Source: Propionibacteriaceae bacterium (GTDB taxonomy: Bacteria > Actinomycetota > Actinomycetes > Propionibacteriales > Propionibacteriaceae). Taken from it: a stretch of DNA of 64,000 nt. Shown here in pieces: positions 29,006-37,738 of the stretch. The DNA lies in assembly GCA_031271975.1 (NCBI GenBank), contig JAISUR010000037.1, forward strand, positions 1 to 64,000, written 5' to 3'. The notes under the pieces were generated by a model. It had not been told where the DNA came from and made no database searches. It worked only from the letters and a program-made list of their open reading frames with translations. Position 1 is the first letter of the stretch. Each line of letters opens with the position of its first letter. The position numbers were made by a program, and so were the translations under genes.

Positions 29006-30565
29006 GTGAATCCTCCCTTCCGCGACTATTCGAACGCGGCCAAGGCCTTCGACGAGGTTGTGGGCGCCGAAGGCGTACGCGTCGCGTACTCCTCGGTGAT
29101 GCGGCAGTTGGTGAAGATGGAACGCGAAGAGGTTCGCAGCCGGGCCGACTTCCTCAAGACCACCTATGTGGACCAGGGCGTCACCTTCGACATCGGCGGG
29201 GAAGAGCGGCCCTTCCCGCTCGACATCATGCCCCGCGTGCTGCAAGCCCAGGAGTGGGCCGAACTGGAAGACGGCGTTTCGCAGCGGGTGCGGGCCATCG
29301 AGGCGTTCCTCGCCGACGTGTATTCCGAAGGCCGCTTGTTCCGCGACGGGGTCATTCCGCGCCGGGTCGTCGTTTCGTCGCCACATTTCCACCGCGTCGT
29401 GGCCGGCATCAATCCCTCCAACGGCGTGCGCTGCCACGTCGCGGGCATCGACCTGATCCGCGACGAGGTGGGCCGTTTCCGCGTGCTGGAGGACAACGTC
29501 CGGGTGCCGTCGGGCGTGTCATATGTGATCACAAACCGCCGGGCCATGGCCTCAGCGTTGCCCGAGGTGATTTCGCGCCACCGCATCCATCCCGTCGAGG
29601 GATACCCGCTGAAACTGCTCGAAGCGCTGCGGGCGGCCGCGCCGAGCGGCGTGCGCGAGCCGAACGTCGTGGTGCTCACCCCGGGCGTCTACAACTCGGC
29701 GTATTTCGAACACGCGCTGTTGGCGCGCATGATGGGCGTCGAACTGGTCGAAGGCCGCGACCTGGTCTGCCACAACGGGCGCGTGTCCATCCGGACCACC
29801 CAGGGCCTGCGCCCGGTGCACGTCATCTACCGGCGCGTCGACGACGAGTTCTTGGACCCGGCCCAGTTCCGCGCCGACTCGCTGCTGGGCAGCGCTGGGC
29901 TGGTCACGGCGGCGCGGCGGGGCAACGTCACCATCGCCAACGCGATCGGCAACGGGGTCGCCGACGACAAGCTGGTTTACACCTATTCCAACGACATAAT
30001 CCGTTACTACCTGGGCGAAGAGCCGATCCTGCCGACGGTCGATTCGTGGCGCTTGGAGGATCCGTCGCACCGCGAAGAGGTGATGGACCGGCTCCACGAG
30101 TTGGTGGTCAAACCGGTGGACGGCTCAGGCGGCAAGGGCATCGTGATCGGGCCGGCGGCCTCGCAGCGCGAACTCGACAAGTTGCGGGCGAAGGTGCTGG
30201 CGGATCCGCGCGGCTGGATCGCCCAGCCGGTCATCCAGCTTTCGACAGTCCCCACGATGATCAACGGCCAGATGGTGCCCCGCCACGTCGACTTGCGGCC
30301 CTTCGCCGTCAACTCCGGTTCCAGCGTCTACGTGCTGCCGGGCGGCTTGACTCGGGTCGCCCTGCCCGAAGGCGAGTTGATCGTCAATTCTTCCCAGGGC
30401 GGCGGGTCGAAAGACACCTGGGTGTTGGCCAAAGAGGGCCTGCGCCGTCCCAAACGGCGCCGCCGGGTGAGCGGCCTGCCGATGTCCGTGCCGCTCGCGG
30501 ACCTGGGCGAGGAGCACTTGCAGGTGCAGCATTCCCAGCAACAGCAGGGGGGCGTCCATGCTTAG
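29006..30565 (+). CDS. Circularly permuted ATP-grasp protein (DUF404/DUF407 type)
   Basis: 519 residues of the circularly permuted ATP-grasp type 2 family, predicted to ligate a carboxylate to an amine with ATP. Conserved stretches are FDIGGEERPFPLDIMPRVLQ (about 58-77), CHVAGIDLIRDEVGRFRVLE followed by DNVRVPSGVSYV, NAIGNGVADDKLVYTY, and the ATP-binding VVKPVDGSGGKGIVIGP with HVDLRPFAV near the end. The start is GTG 29006. It overlaps the alpha-E gene by 8 bases, and the three-gene set with transglutaminase is conserved across bacteria. Its substrate and product are unknown. Confidence 0.85.
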   Translation: MNPPFRDYSNAAKAFDEVVGAEGVRVAYSSVMRQLVKMEREEVRSRADFLKTTYVDQGVTFDIGGEERPFPLDIMPRVLQAQEWAELEDGVSQRVRAIEAFLADVYSEGRLFRDGVIPRRVVVSSPHFHRVVAGINPSNGVRCHVAGIDLIRDEVGRFRVLEDNVRVPSGVSYVITNRRAMASALPEVISRHRIHPVEGYPLKLLEALRAAAPSGVREPNVVVLTPGVYNSAYFEHALLARMMGVELVEGRDLVCHNGRVSIRTTQGLRPVHVIYRRVDDEFLDPAQFRADSLLGSAGLVTAARRGNVTIANAIGNGVADDKLVYTYSNDIIRYYLGEEPILPTVDSWRLEDPSHREEVMDRLHELVVKPVDGSGGKGIVIGPAASQRELDKLRAKVLADPRGWIAQPVIQLSTVPTMINGQMVPRHVDLRPFAVNSGSSVYVLPGGLTRVALPEGELIVNSSQGGGSKDTWVLAKEGLRRPKRRRRVSGLPMSVPLADLGEEHLQVQHSQQQQGGVHA

Positions 30566-31469
30566 CCGCATCGCCGAATCGCTCTATTGGATCGGCCGCT
30601 ACCTGGAGCGGGCCGAGGACACCGCCCGCATCGTGGAGGTGTTCCATCTGATGTTGCTCGCCGACCCGACCGTCGACGAAGAGGGTGCCAGCGCGGGCCT
30701 GCTCCAGGTCATGGGTGCGCCGTTGGCCGAAGTCAGCGACACGTCGGAGGTTATGCGCGCGCTGTGCTATGACTCGGAGTCGGCGTGTTCGATCGTGGCG
30801 GCGATCAGCGGGGCGCGCGAAGCGGCCCGGCGGGCCCGTGAGACAGTGTCCAGCGAAATGTGGGAGGCGATCAACACCACCTGGAATTCGGTGCGCGACG
30901 ACGGCCTGAACGATCTGAACCCGTCCGTGGCCTTCAAACACGTCCGGGAACGCTGCGCGGTCATCTCCGGGGTAGCCGACCAAACCATGAGCCACGACGA
31001 GGGGTGGCATTTCCTGAATCTGGGCCGGTCGATTGAGCGCATCGACATGACGGCGCGGATGATCCTCTCCCTGGGCACGCACGGGGCGTGGCAGAACATC
31101 CTGCAAGGCTGCGGCGCGCACCATGCCTTCATCCGCACCTACGGCGGGGCGACATCCGACCGCGACGCGGCCGAGTTCCTGCTGCTGGATAGGCTGTTCC
31201 CGCGTTCGGTCGTCTACACGTTGCGCGAGGCGGAAGAATCGCTGGCGCAACTCGACCACCACATCCTGCGTGCGGGTTTCGACGACGAGGCGCAACGGTT
31301 GCTCGGCGGGGCGCGGACCGTGTTGGAGTATCTGTTGCCGGACAAGATCCTTGACGGCCTTTCCGACCGCATGGCCGAACTGCAGCGCACCTGCGTCCAG
31401 GTGAGCGAGGCGATTACGGCGCGCTATTTCTCCGGCGTCGTCGCCCAAACATGGCACGGGGGTTACTGA
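30558..31469 (+). CDS. Alpha-E domain protein (DUF403)
   Basis: 303 residues, all helical, of the alpha-E family. The N-terminal signature MLSRIAESLYWIGRYLERAE DTAR (positions 1-24) is diagnostic, and FLNLGRSIERIDMTARMILS recurs mid-protein. It is nearly always paired with the circularly permuted ATP-grasp protein, sometimes fused to it, and is thought to assist the ligase. ATG 30558 lies within the ATP-grasp 3' end, and its TGA shares a base with the transglutaminase ATG. Confidence 0.85.
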   Translation: MLSRIAESLYWIGRYLERAEDTARIVEVFHLMLLADPTVDEEGASAGLLQVMGAPLAEVSDTSEVMRALCYDSESACSIVAAISGAREAARRARETVSSEMWEAINTTWNSVRDDGLNDLNPSVAFKHVRERCAVISGVADQTMSHDEGWHFLNLGRSIERIDMTARMILSLGTHGAWQNILQGCGAHHAFIRTYGGATSDRDAAEFLLLDRLFPRSVVYTLREAEESLAQLDHHILRAGFDDEAQRLLGGARTVLEYLLPDKILDGLSDRMAELQRTCVQVSEAITARYFSGVVAQTWHGGY

Positions 31470-32314
31470 TGGGCAGGCAGATCAGAGTGGTGCACCGCAC
31501 CGGATACCACTACGCCGAGCAGGTGAGCGCATCGCACAACGAGGCCCGGATGACGCCGCGCAACAACCGCGAACAGTTCGTGCTGGCCGCGATGGTGGAC
31601 ATCTCCCCGACAGCGTGGACGCACACCTACGCCGACTATTGGGGCACGACTGTGACGGCGTTCGAGATCTCCCACCCGCACCGGGAACTCGACGTGGTGG
31701 CCACCTCGACCGTCGACGTCGGCGACCGTGCGGGGGTGGGCCCGGGCGTGAGCTGGGCGGAGTTGTCAGATCCCAACTTCCGCGACCAGCGCTGCGAAAT
31801 GCTCGAAATCTGCGAACACGTCGCTCCGGTTCCGGCCTTGCGCAAGCTCGCGCGCGGATTCGCGGACAAACATGAGTCTCCCCGCGATGCGGCCGTGGCC
31901 GTGATGAAAGCCATACGGGAGCGTATCGATTACCGGCCGGGCGTAACGCAGGTGCATACCAGCGCCGAGGCGGTTTGGGAAGCCCGCGCCGGAGTGTGCC
32001 AGGACATCGTGCACACAGCGGTCGGGGCGTTGCGGTGCATGGGGATTCCTGCCCGCTATGTCTCGGGCTATGTGATTCCGGCGAAGAGCCCCGAGCCGGG
32101 ACGGGCCTACGTGGGGGAGTCGCACGCCTGGCTCCAGTTCTGGGACGGCGCTTGGGTCGGCTTCGACCCCACCAACGGGCAGCCGCCGGGCGATCTGCAT
32201 GTGGAAGTGGCGGTGGGGCGCACCTATTTCGATGTGCCGCCGTTGAAGGGCATCTATACGGGCCAGGGCGAATCGGAGATGTTCGTGGAAGTGGAGATGA
32301 CCGTCCTGGCATGA
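31469..32314 (+). CDS. Transglutaminase-like cysteine protease
   Basis: 281 residues, cytoplasmic by lack of a signal. An N-terminal beta domain (RVVHRTGYHYAEQVSASHNE at the start, the bacterial transglutaminase N-terminal family) precedes the papain-like core. The triad is visible: Cys in ARAGVCQDIVHTAVGALRCM, His in VGESHAWLQFW and Asp in WVGFDPTNGQPPGD. It could hydrolyse or transfer the peptide bonds made by the ATP-grasp partner. ATG 31469 is chosen over an in-frame ATG at 31451 because it overlaps the alpha-E TGA by one base. It is the last of three coupled genes. Confidence 0.85.
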   Translation: MGRQIRVVHRTGYHYAEQVSASHNEARMTPRNNREQFVLAAMVDISPTAWTHTYADYWGTTVTAFEISHPHRELDVVATSTVDVGDRAGVGPGVSWAELSDPNFRDQRCEMLEICEHVAPVPALRKLARGFADKHESPRDAAVAVMKAIRERIDYRPGVTQVHTSAEAVWEARAGVCQDIVHTAVGALRCMGIPARYVSGYVIPAKSPEPGRAYVGESHAWLQFWDGAWVGFDPTNGQPPGDLHVEVAVGRTYFDVPPLKGIYTGQGESEMFVEVEMTVLA

Positions 32315-32426
32315 AGGTTTCGCCCCCGAATGTTGCACCATCCCGGAATTGCCGGGCCCCGGTTGGGTCAAACAAAGCCCCAGGGCGTATACGCTGTTGT
32401 CCGGTGTCTAGAGAGAGGATCGGCAG

Positions 32427-34196
32427 GTGGATGGAAATCGCGTGACGATATGGAGTTTCCTGGCCTGGGCCGTCGCGGGCGCGTTGACCGGCATCGGCGC
32501 CGTCCTGGTTCCCTCCCTGAGTTGGTGGGTGATCCTCATCCCGCTGGCCGTCGTGCTGGTGCTGTCTGTCTGGCCGGCGTCGCAGAATTATTCCGTCCTG
32601 GGGGCGGTCTGTGGCCTGGCCGCCTTCCCGCTGTGGACGGCGTGGAACACGCGCAACGGCAATGGCTGGGTCTGCTATGGCGGCGGGCAATGTGTGAACG
32701 TCGGGGCCCCATGGTCGTTTGTGGCGATCGCCGTCTTGCTCATCGCGCTGGGGTTCTTCCTGTTTTGGATCGTCGCGAAACGGGCGGGGCGGCAGGCCAG
32801 CGAGGCTCCCGACGTCGATGTCGTGGTGCGCGCTGAAGAAAGCGTCTATGAGGAGGTCGAACCCGTCACCGAAGCGGCTGCGGACGCGGCATGGGGCGAG
32901 GAATGGCCCTTGCTGGAAACTACCGTGGCCGAGGAGTCGAACACCTTGTACTTGGCTCCCGCCGGGGAAGCGGCGCCCGCTGCCATGGTGGAGGCGGAAG
33001 CGGTGGCGGCCGCCAGCGGCGCGCCGCGCGGCTGGCTGCGCCGCAAACTGCAAGACGGCGTGAAGGAGCGCGCCGAGGCTGATGCCAAGGCTGCCAAGGC
33101 CGCTGAAGCCGCGCAGGCCGCGGCAGACGCGAAGGCCGCCAAAGCCGCCAAGGCCGAGGCCGCCAAGGCCGCGAAAGCCGCCAAAGCCCAGGCTGCCGCC
33201 GACGCGAAGGCCGCCAAGGCCGCTGAAGCGGAGGCCGCCAGGGCCGAAGCCGCACGGCTGGCCGAGGCCAAGGCCGCCGCGGCTGCTGCTGAGGAAGCCG
33301 CTCGGCAGGCCGCTGCTGAGGAAGCTGCCCGCCAGGCTGCTGCTGAGGAAGCCGCCCGCCAGGCCGCCGCCGCAGAAGCCGCTGCCCAATCCGCCCGCGA
33401 GGCCGCCCAAGTCGCCTCTGTCGCGGCGTCCGACATCGCCCCGCTTGGTGACGCTTTGGTGCTGGACGCGCCCAGGGCGCCGCGCGTGCGCAAGACCAAA
33501 GCCCCGGCTGTCTCGCCGGCCGATGTCGCGCCCATCGCCGCCCCGGCGGCTGAGCCGGAGTTCATCGACGTGCCCGAGGTGGCCCAGGTGGACATCCCTG
33601 CGCCGGAACCCGCTGTCGCACGCAAGCCGGCGGCCAAGCAGCCCGCTCCCAAACCGGAGCCGATCTTCCCCGACGACATGCCGTCGACGATGTCGGGGGC
33701 CGACTGGGTGGCCCAGTGGGACCGCAAGCATGGCGCCGTGGCCGCCCCGCGTTCGGAGGCCGCTCCGGCCGCACCGCGTTCGGAACCAGCTCCTGCCGCC
33801 AAGCCAGCTGGGCGCAAGCCCGCGCCCAAGGACGACGCGGATGCCGCTTTCGAGGCGGAACTGGAGCGGATCCGCGCCCTCATCCCGCAGGTCTCCGAGT
33901 CAAAGCGATCGTCTGCCCGCAGCCAGAAGCTGGAAGAGATCGAGAAGACGCTGGCGTCGGCGGAACCCGCCGCACGCCCACGTCCGGTGCGCAAGCCCGC
34001 CGCAGATGTCCCGGCAGCCGCGGATGTCCCGGCAGCAGCGGAACCTGCCGCCCAGCCCGCGGTGGCGGACAAGCCAGATGGGAAGCCCGCCGCGGCCCCC
34101 GAGATGGACGACGCCGCCGCCCGCATCGAAGCCGAACTCGCCGCGTTGCGCGAGATGGTGAGCAGGCCGCGCTCCACGCGCTTGCCGCGGAAATAA
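32427..34196 (+). CDS. Membrane protein with long Ala/Lys/Glu coiled-coil-like tail
   Basis: 589 residues, unrecognised. Residues 1-120 hold four probable membrane helices (WSFLAWAVAGALTGIGAVLV at 9-28 and others) with a Cys-containing extracellular loop. From about 215 to 330 an Ala-rich charged region repeats KAAKAA and EAARQAA units, as in TolA-like or filamentous helices. A Pro/Ala linker follows, then a mixed charged end (PEMDDAAARIEAELAALREM). GTG 32427 has GAGAGGA upstream. It stands alone between the transglutaminase trio and a convergent gene. The tail suggests a cytoplasmic spacer or scaffold anchored in the membrane; no function can be assigned. Confidence 0.7.
   Translation: MDGNRVTIWSFLAWAVAGALTGIGAVLVPSLSWWVILIPLAVVLVLSVWPASQNYSVLGAVCGLAAFPLWTAWNTRNGNGWVCYGGGQCVNVGAPWSFVAIAVLLIALGFFLFWIVAKRAGRQASEAPDVDVVVRAEESVYEEVEPVTEAAADAAWGEEWPLLETTVAEESNTLYLAPAGEAAPAAMVEAEAVAAASGAPRGWLRRKLQDGVKERAEADAKAAKAAEAAQAAADAKAAKAAKAEAAKAAKAAKAQAAADAKAAKAAEAEAARAEAARLAEAKAAAAAAEEAARQAAAEEAARQAAAEEAARQAAAAEAAAQSAREAAQVASVAASDIAPLGDALVLDAPRAPRVRKTKAPAVSPADVAPIAAPAAEPEFIDVPEVAQVDIPAPEPAVARKPAAKQPAPKPEPIFPDDMPSTMSGADWVAQWDRKHGAVAAPRSEAAPAAPRSEPAPAAKPAGRKPAPKDDADAAFEAELERIRALIPQVSESKRSSARSQKLEEIEKTLASAEPAARPRPVRKPAADVPAAADVPAAAEPAAQPAVADKPDGKPAAAPEMDDAAARIEAELAALREMVSRPRSTRLPRK
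33291..33371 (+). repeat. 27-bp tandem repeat, three units, in frame
   Basis: Three consecutive 27-base units start at 33291, 33318 and 33345, each encoding EEAARQAAA with only synonymous or near-synonymous changes. They lie in the Ala-rich helix of the membrane protein and are prone to slippage in multiples of nine residues. Confidence 0.85.
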
Positions 34197-34197
34197 C

Positions 34198-34212
34198 GCC
34201 CAATTGGGCTTT
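34198..34212. terminator. Short palindrome between convergent genes
   Basis: GCCCAATTGGGC followed by TTT, just after the stop codon of the coiled-coil membrane protein gene and 36 bases before the hemolysin III stop codon. It is weak as a terminator because the loop must use the central AATT. Confidence 0.35.
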
Positions 34213-34247
34213 GCCCGGCGAACGTGAACCTGACGCAGCGGGCGGCT

Positions 34248-34889
34248 TCAGCGCGCTGGGATGATGACCAGGCCTATCGCGACGATGTGGCATACCGCGG
34301 CGGCGATGGTGCAGGCGTGGAAGATCTCGTGGAACCCGAACCAGGCGGGGGACGGGTCTGGCCGTTTGCGGGCGTAGACCACCGCTCCGGCCGTGTAGCA
34401 GGCCCCGCCGGCGAGGATCAGGACGACGACCGCCGGCCCGCCGGCCAGCCAGAATGAACCGAGCCAGCCGACGCCGGCCCAGCCCATGCCCAGGTACTCG
34501 ATGACGTTGATCCAGCGCGGCGCGCCCGGCCAGGCCAACGCGGTCGCCACTCCGGCAGCCGCGACCGCCCAAATCAGGACGAGCAGGGCCAGCCGGTCCG
34601 GGTCGTCGAGCAGGACCAGGGCCATAGGGGTGTAGGTGGCCGCGATGAAGATGAAGATGTTGGCATGGTCGCAGCGGCGCAACACCAAAGCGGCGCGCGT
34701 GCTCCAACGGCCGCGGTGGTAGAGCGCCGAGACTCCGAACAGCAGCACGGCGCCGGCCATGTAGATGGCCGCGCCCACCTTGCCGTAGACCGAATAGGCC
34801 AGGCAGATGAAGACGATCCCGACGGCGAGCACCGCTGGGGCCATGCCCAGGTGCAGCAGACCGCGAAGTTTGGGTTTGGCCTCGGCCAT
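34248..34889 (-). CDS. Hemolysin III / PAQR family membrane protein
   Basis: A 213-residue seven-helix membrane protein of the TrhA/YqfA group. Family residues for the probable metal site are the first-half LFGVSALYHRGRWS and RRCDHANIFIFIAATYTPM, and the C-terminal WFGFHEIFHACTIAAAVCHIV with its paired His. The bacterial role is unclear; membrane energetics or lipid homeostasis is suspected. ATG 34889 has GGAAGGGAAC upstream. It is divergent from the Z-prenyl synthase gene; the same pairing is found in M. tuberculosis (Rv1085c-Rv1086). Confidence 0.88.
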   Translation of the reverse strand: MAEAKPKLRGLLHLGMAPAVLAVGIVFICLAYSVYGKVGAAIYMAGAVLLFGVSALYHRGRWSTRAALVLRRCDHANIFIFIAATYTPMALVLLDDPDRLALLVLIWAVAAAGVATALAWPGAPRWINVIEYLGMGWAGVGWLGSFWLAGGPAVVVLILAGGACYTAGAVVYARKRPDPSPAWFGFHEIFHACTIAAAVCHIVAIGLVIIPAR

Positions 34890-34966
34890 GGCGTTCCCTT
34901 CCGCGGCAACCGTAACACGCGCGGCCGAGTTGGCGGCTATCGGCTGGTTTGCACAGCTATTCGCGT

Positions 34967-34979
34967 TAGGGTGGCGGCA
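34967..34979 (+). promoter_or_regulatory. Candidate leaderless promoter -10 of uppS-like gene
   Basis: TAGGGT (34967-34972) is exactly 6 nt from ATG 34979. Here the same bases could instead act as a Shine-Dalgarno run (AGGGTGG), so this is the most ambiguous of the four such sites. Confidence 0.35.
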
Positions 34980-35758
34980 TGGCCGGTTTCAGTCCCCTCG
35001 GGCTGCTGTACGCGACTTATGAGCGGCAGTTGCTCTCGCAGCTCGACAAGGCCGCGCTGCCCCGGCACGTGGCCGTTCTCGCTGACGGCAACCGCCGCTG
35101 GGCGCGGACCAACGCCCCCGGCCAGCCCTTGGTGGTCGGCTATCGCGCGGGTGCCGACAAGCTGAAGGAATTCGTGGGCTGGTGCGATGAGATCGGCATT
35201 CCGATAGTCACCTTGTGGGTGCTGAGCACCGACAACCTGCGGCGTTCGGAGTCCGACGAGTTGGAACCGCTGCTGAAAGTGATCGAAGGCTTGGTGGTGG
35301 ACTTGTCCGCCGGCTCGGCGTATCAAGTCAAAGTGGTCGGGGACCTCACTTTGCTGCCGGCCGAAATCGCCGCCACGCTGGGCGGGGCCGAGCGGGCGAC
35401 GCGGGCGCACACCGGGATCCACGTCAATGTGGCCGTCGCCTATGGCGGGCGGCGCGAGCTGCGCGACGCCGTACGCTCCCTGCTCGCCGACGAGGCCGAG
35501 CGGGGCACCGATTTGAAATCGCTGGCCGAAACGCTCGAAATCGACCACATCGCCGAACACCTTTACACCGCCGGCCAGCCTGATCCGGACCTGATCATCC
35601 GGACTTCCGGCGAGCAACGCCTGTCGGGTTTTCTCATGTGGCAATCCGCCCACAGCGAGTTCTACTTTTGCGAGGCCCTGTGGCCGGACTTCCGCAAAGT
35701 GGATTTCATCCGGGCCCTGCGCTCGTACACCCAGCGCGAGCGGCGTTTCGGGCGGTAG
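34979..35758 (+). CDS. uppS: Cis-prenyltransferase (UppS family, short-chain Z-farnesyl synthase type)
   Basis: A 259-residue enzyme that condenses isopentenyl diphosphate in cis, supplying precursor for the lipid carrier of wall synthesis. The signature HVAVLADGNRRWAR has the catalytic Asp (about 33-46). Further motifs are TLWVLSTDNLRR, VNVAVAYGGRRELRDAV and the closing PDLIIRTSGEQRLSGF with WQSAHSEFYF. The genomic place matches the short-chain mycobacterial Z-FPP synthase rather than the decaprenyl one, but product length cannot be read. The symbol is used for the family. Confidence 0.88.
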   Translation: MAGFSPLGLLYATYERQLLSQLDKAALPRHVAVLADGNRRWARTNAPGQPLVVGYRAGADKLKEFVGWCDEIGIPIVTLWVLSTDNLRRSESDELEPLLKVIEGLVVDLSAGSAYQVKVVGDLTLLPAEIAATLGGAERATRAHTGIHVNVAVAYGGRRELRDAVRSLLADEAERGTDLKSLAETLEIDHIAEHLYTAGQPDPDLIIRTSGEQRLSGFLMWQSAHSEFYFCEALWPDFRKVDFIRALRSYTQRERRFGR

Positions 35759-35846
35759 GTAAAGCCCTGGTTGCACGCGCGTGTCTTGCCCAAAAAGCGG
35801 CGCTGTTCGGCTTACTGTGATTTCACGAAGCCTGCGAAGGAGTGAT

Positions 35847-37175
35847 GTGCCTAGCACCGCCACCGCTGCGAAATCTCGCACTGCGACCTCGACCGCGCTC
35901 AAGACGTATGTCATCGACACCTCCGTGTTGCTCAGCGACCCGTACGCCTTGCGCAACTTCGACGAGCACACCGTTGTCGTTCCGATCGTCGTGATAGCCG
36001 AATTGGAGGCCAAGCGGCACCACCCGGAATTGGGCTATTTCGCCCGCACCGCGCTGCGTTTCCTCGACGACCTGCGGATCAAGTTCGGCACGCTGAACGC
36101 GCCGCTGCCCGTCAACGAGGCCGAGGGAATACTGCGCGTGGAGCTGTCGGCGGACGAATCCCTGCTTCCGCCCGGCTTCCGGCTGGGCGACAACGACTCG
36201 CGCATCCTCGCCGTCGCGCTGGCCTACCGGGAACGCGGCGACGTGGTGCTGGTCAGCAAAGACGTGCCGCTGCGCGTGAAGGCGTCGGCGGTGGGCTTGG
36301 ACGCCGAAGAATACAAACACGAGTTGGCCGCCGATTCCGGATGGACGGGAATGGCCGAGATCGACGTGGCCGACGGGTCCATCGACGAGCTGTATTCGAA
36401 CGGTTCCGCGTTGGTGCCCGAGGCGGTGGACTTGCCCTGCCACACCGGGATCGTGATGCACGGCAGTGGCTCTTCGGCGCTGGGGAGGGCCTGCCCCGAC
36501 GGTTTGGTGCACTTGATCCGGGAGCGCGAGGTGTTCGGCATCCGCGGCCGCTCCGCGGAGCAGCGGGTGGGCCTGGAACTCCTCATGGACCCGGACGTGG
36601 GCATCATCTCCCTGGGCGGCCGCGCTGGGACCGGCAAGTCGGCGTTGGCGTTGTGCGCGGGCTTGGAGGCCGTGTTGGAACGCCAGCAGCATTCCAAAGT
36701 GATCGTCTTCCGGCCGCTGTTCGCCGTCGGCGGGCAGGAGCTGGGCTACCTGCCGGGCACCGAATTCGAGAAGATGAACCCTTGGGGCCAGGCTGTTTTC
36801 GACACGCTCTCGTCGGTGGCTTCCAAGAACGTCATCGACGAGGTCATGTCCCGCGAGTTGCTGGAAGTGCTGCCACTGACGCACATCCGGGGCCGCTCCC
36901 TGCATGACGCGTTCGTGATCGTCGACGAAGCCCAATCCCTGGAACGCAACGTGCTGCTCACGGTGCTGTCCCGCATCGGACAGCAATCCCGCGTGGTGCT
37001 CACTCACGACGTCGCCCAGCGAGACAACCTGCGGGTCGGGCGGCACGACGGCGTGGTGGCCGTCGTCGAGAAGCTGAAGGGCCATCCACTCTTCGCCCAC
37101 GTCACGCTGACCAGGCCGGAACGCTCGCCGATCGCGGCCCTGGTGACGGCAATGTTGGAGGACGTCGGGATTTGA
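35847..37175 (+). CDS. PhoH2: PIN domain fused to PhoH ATPase/RNA helicase
   Basis: 442 residues combining an N-terminal PIN ribonuclease ([20 protein letters not shown] with Asp24, [10 protein letters not shown], and [12 protein letters not shown]) with a C-terminal PhoH ATPase (Walker [13 protein letters not shown] at about 258, [18 protein letters not shown] with Walker B near 356). Such proteins unwind and cut RNA. In mycobacteria an upstream antitoxin gene (phoAT) overlaps phoH2; the 88-base gap here cannot hold one. GTG 35847 follows GAAGGA by 5 bases. The hairpin at 37190-37217 is its likely terminator. Confidence 0.9.
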   Translation: MPSTATAAKSRTATSTALKTYVIDTSVLLSDPYALRNFDEHTVVVPIVVIAELEAKRHHPELGYFARTALRFLDDLRIKFGTLNAPLPVNEAEGILRVELSADESLLPPGFRLGDNDSRILAVALAYRERGDVVLVSKDVPLRVKASAVGLDAEEYKHELAADSGWTGMAEIDVADGSIDELYSNGSALVPEAVDLPCHTGIVMHGSGSSALGRACPDGLVHLIREREVFGIRGRSAEQRVGLELLMDPDVGIISLGGRAGTGKSALALCAGLEAVLERQQHSKVIVFRPLFAVGGQELGYLPGTEFEKMNPWGQAVFDTLSSVASKNVIDEVMSRELLEVLPLTHIRGRSLHDAFVIVDEAQSLERNVLLTVLSRIGQQSRVVLTHDVAQRDNLRVGRHDGVVAVVEKLKGHPLFAHVTLTRPERSPIAALVTAMLEDVGI

Positions 37176-37189
37176 TCCACCCCAACAAC

Positions 37190-37217
37190 GCCACCGGCTG
37201 AACTTCCGCCGGGTGGC
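37190..37217 (+). terminator. Probable terminator after phoH2
   Basis: GCCACCGGC (37190-37198) pairs with GCC-G-GGTGGC (37208-37217), a nine-pair stem with one bulged G and a 9-nt loop. It is not followed by a T run. Confidence 0.5.
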
Positions 37218-37225
37218 ATGCAACC

Positions 37226-37256
37226 TTGTTCCAAATGTGAAAATCCCAGCTAGACT
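37226..37256 (+). promoter_or_regulatory. Candidate promoter of the DUF3040 gene
   Basis: TTGTTC (37226-37231) and TAGACT (37251-37256) with a 19-base spacer, 33 bases before the start codon, which has its own Shine-Dalgarno sequence GGGAGGTG. Confidence 0.45.
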
Positions 37257-37288
37257 TGGCCTTGGCGTTTCCACGCTAGGGAGGTGAC

Positions 37289-37660
37289 ATGGCGCTCTCG
37301 AAAGACGAGCAGCGGCTGCTTGAGGAGATGGAGGCCGCGTTGGCGGCCGAAGATCCCAAGCTGGCTTCGACGCTGCGCGGCACCACGACGCGCAAATTGC
37401 ACCGCCGCCGGGCCGCTCTGGCCGGGCTGGGATTCCTGATCGGCGTCGGCTGCCTCATCGGCGGCATGATGTCGCACTTCGCGCTCAGCATCGCCGGATT
37501 CGTCATCATGCTCGTGTCCACGATCGTCGCCCTGTCGAGTTGGCAGCACGTCGAATCTGGGCCCGTCGACGCGGCCGCGCCCAAGTCGCCCAAGTCCGGT
37601 TCGGCCTTCATGGAGAAGATGGAAGACCGCTGGCGCAAACGCCAAGAGGAAGGGCGCTGA
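37289..37660 (+). CDS. DUF3040 family membrane protein
   Basis: A 123-residue small membrane protein confined to actinobacteria. It begins with MALSKDEQRLLEEMEAALAA, the family signature. A Lys/Arg patch and two adjacent membrane helices (about 42-65 and 66-84) follow, then a charged tail. Genes of this family often lie near mraZ, as here, and a role in envelope or division is suspected. ATG 37289 has GGGAGGTG upstream. It ends 78 bases from the convergent transglutaminase gene. Confidence 0.85.
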   Translation: MALSKDEQRLLEEMEAALAAEDPKLASTLRGTTTRKLHRRRAALAGLGFLIGVGCLIGGMMSHFALSIAGFVIMLVSTIVALSSWQHVESGPVDAAAPKSPKSGSAFMEKMEDRWRKRQEEGR

Positions 37661-37738
37661 CCCGCCCCGCGCGGCGTCCCACGTCTGCCGCTGGCCAGCC
37701 CGGCGCTTTGCGAACACCCCGATTCACCCGGAAACCAC

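Noticed and set aside
31482..33731. A 749-codon minus-strand frame with Gly/Ser/Leu-rich repeats
   Set aside because: The repeats are the reverse complement of the Ala/Lys-rich tail on the plus strand; low-complexity mirror, not a gene.
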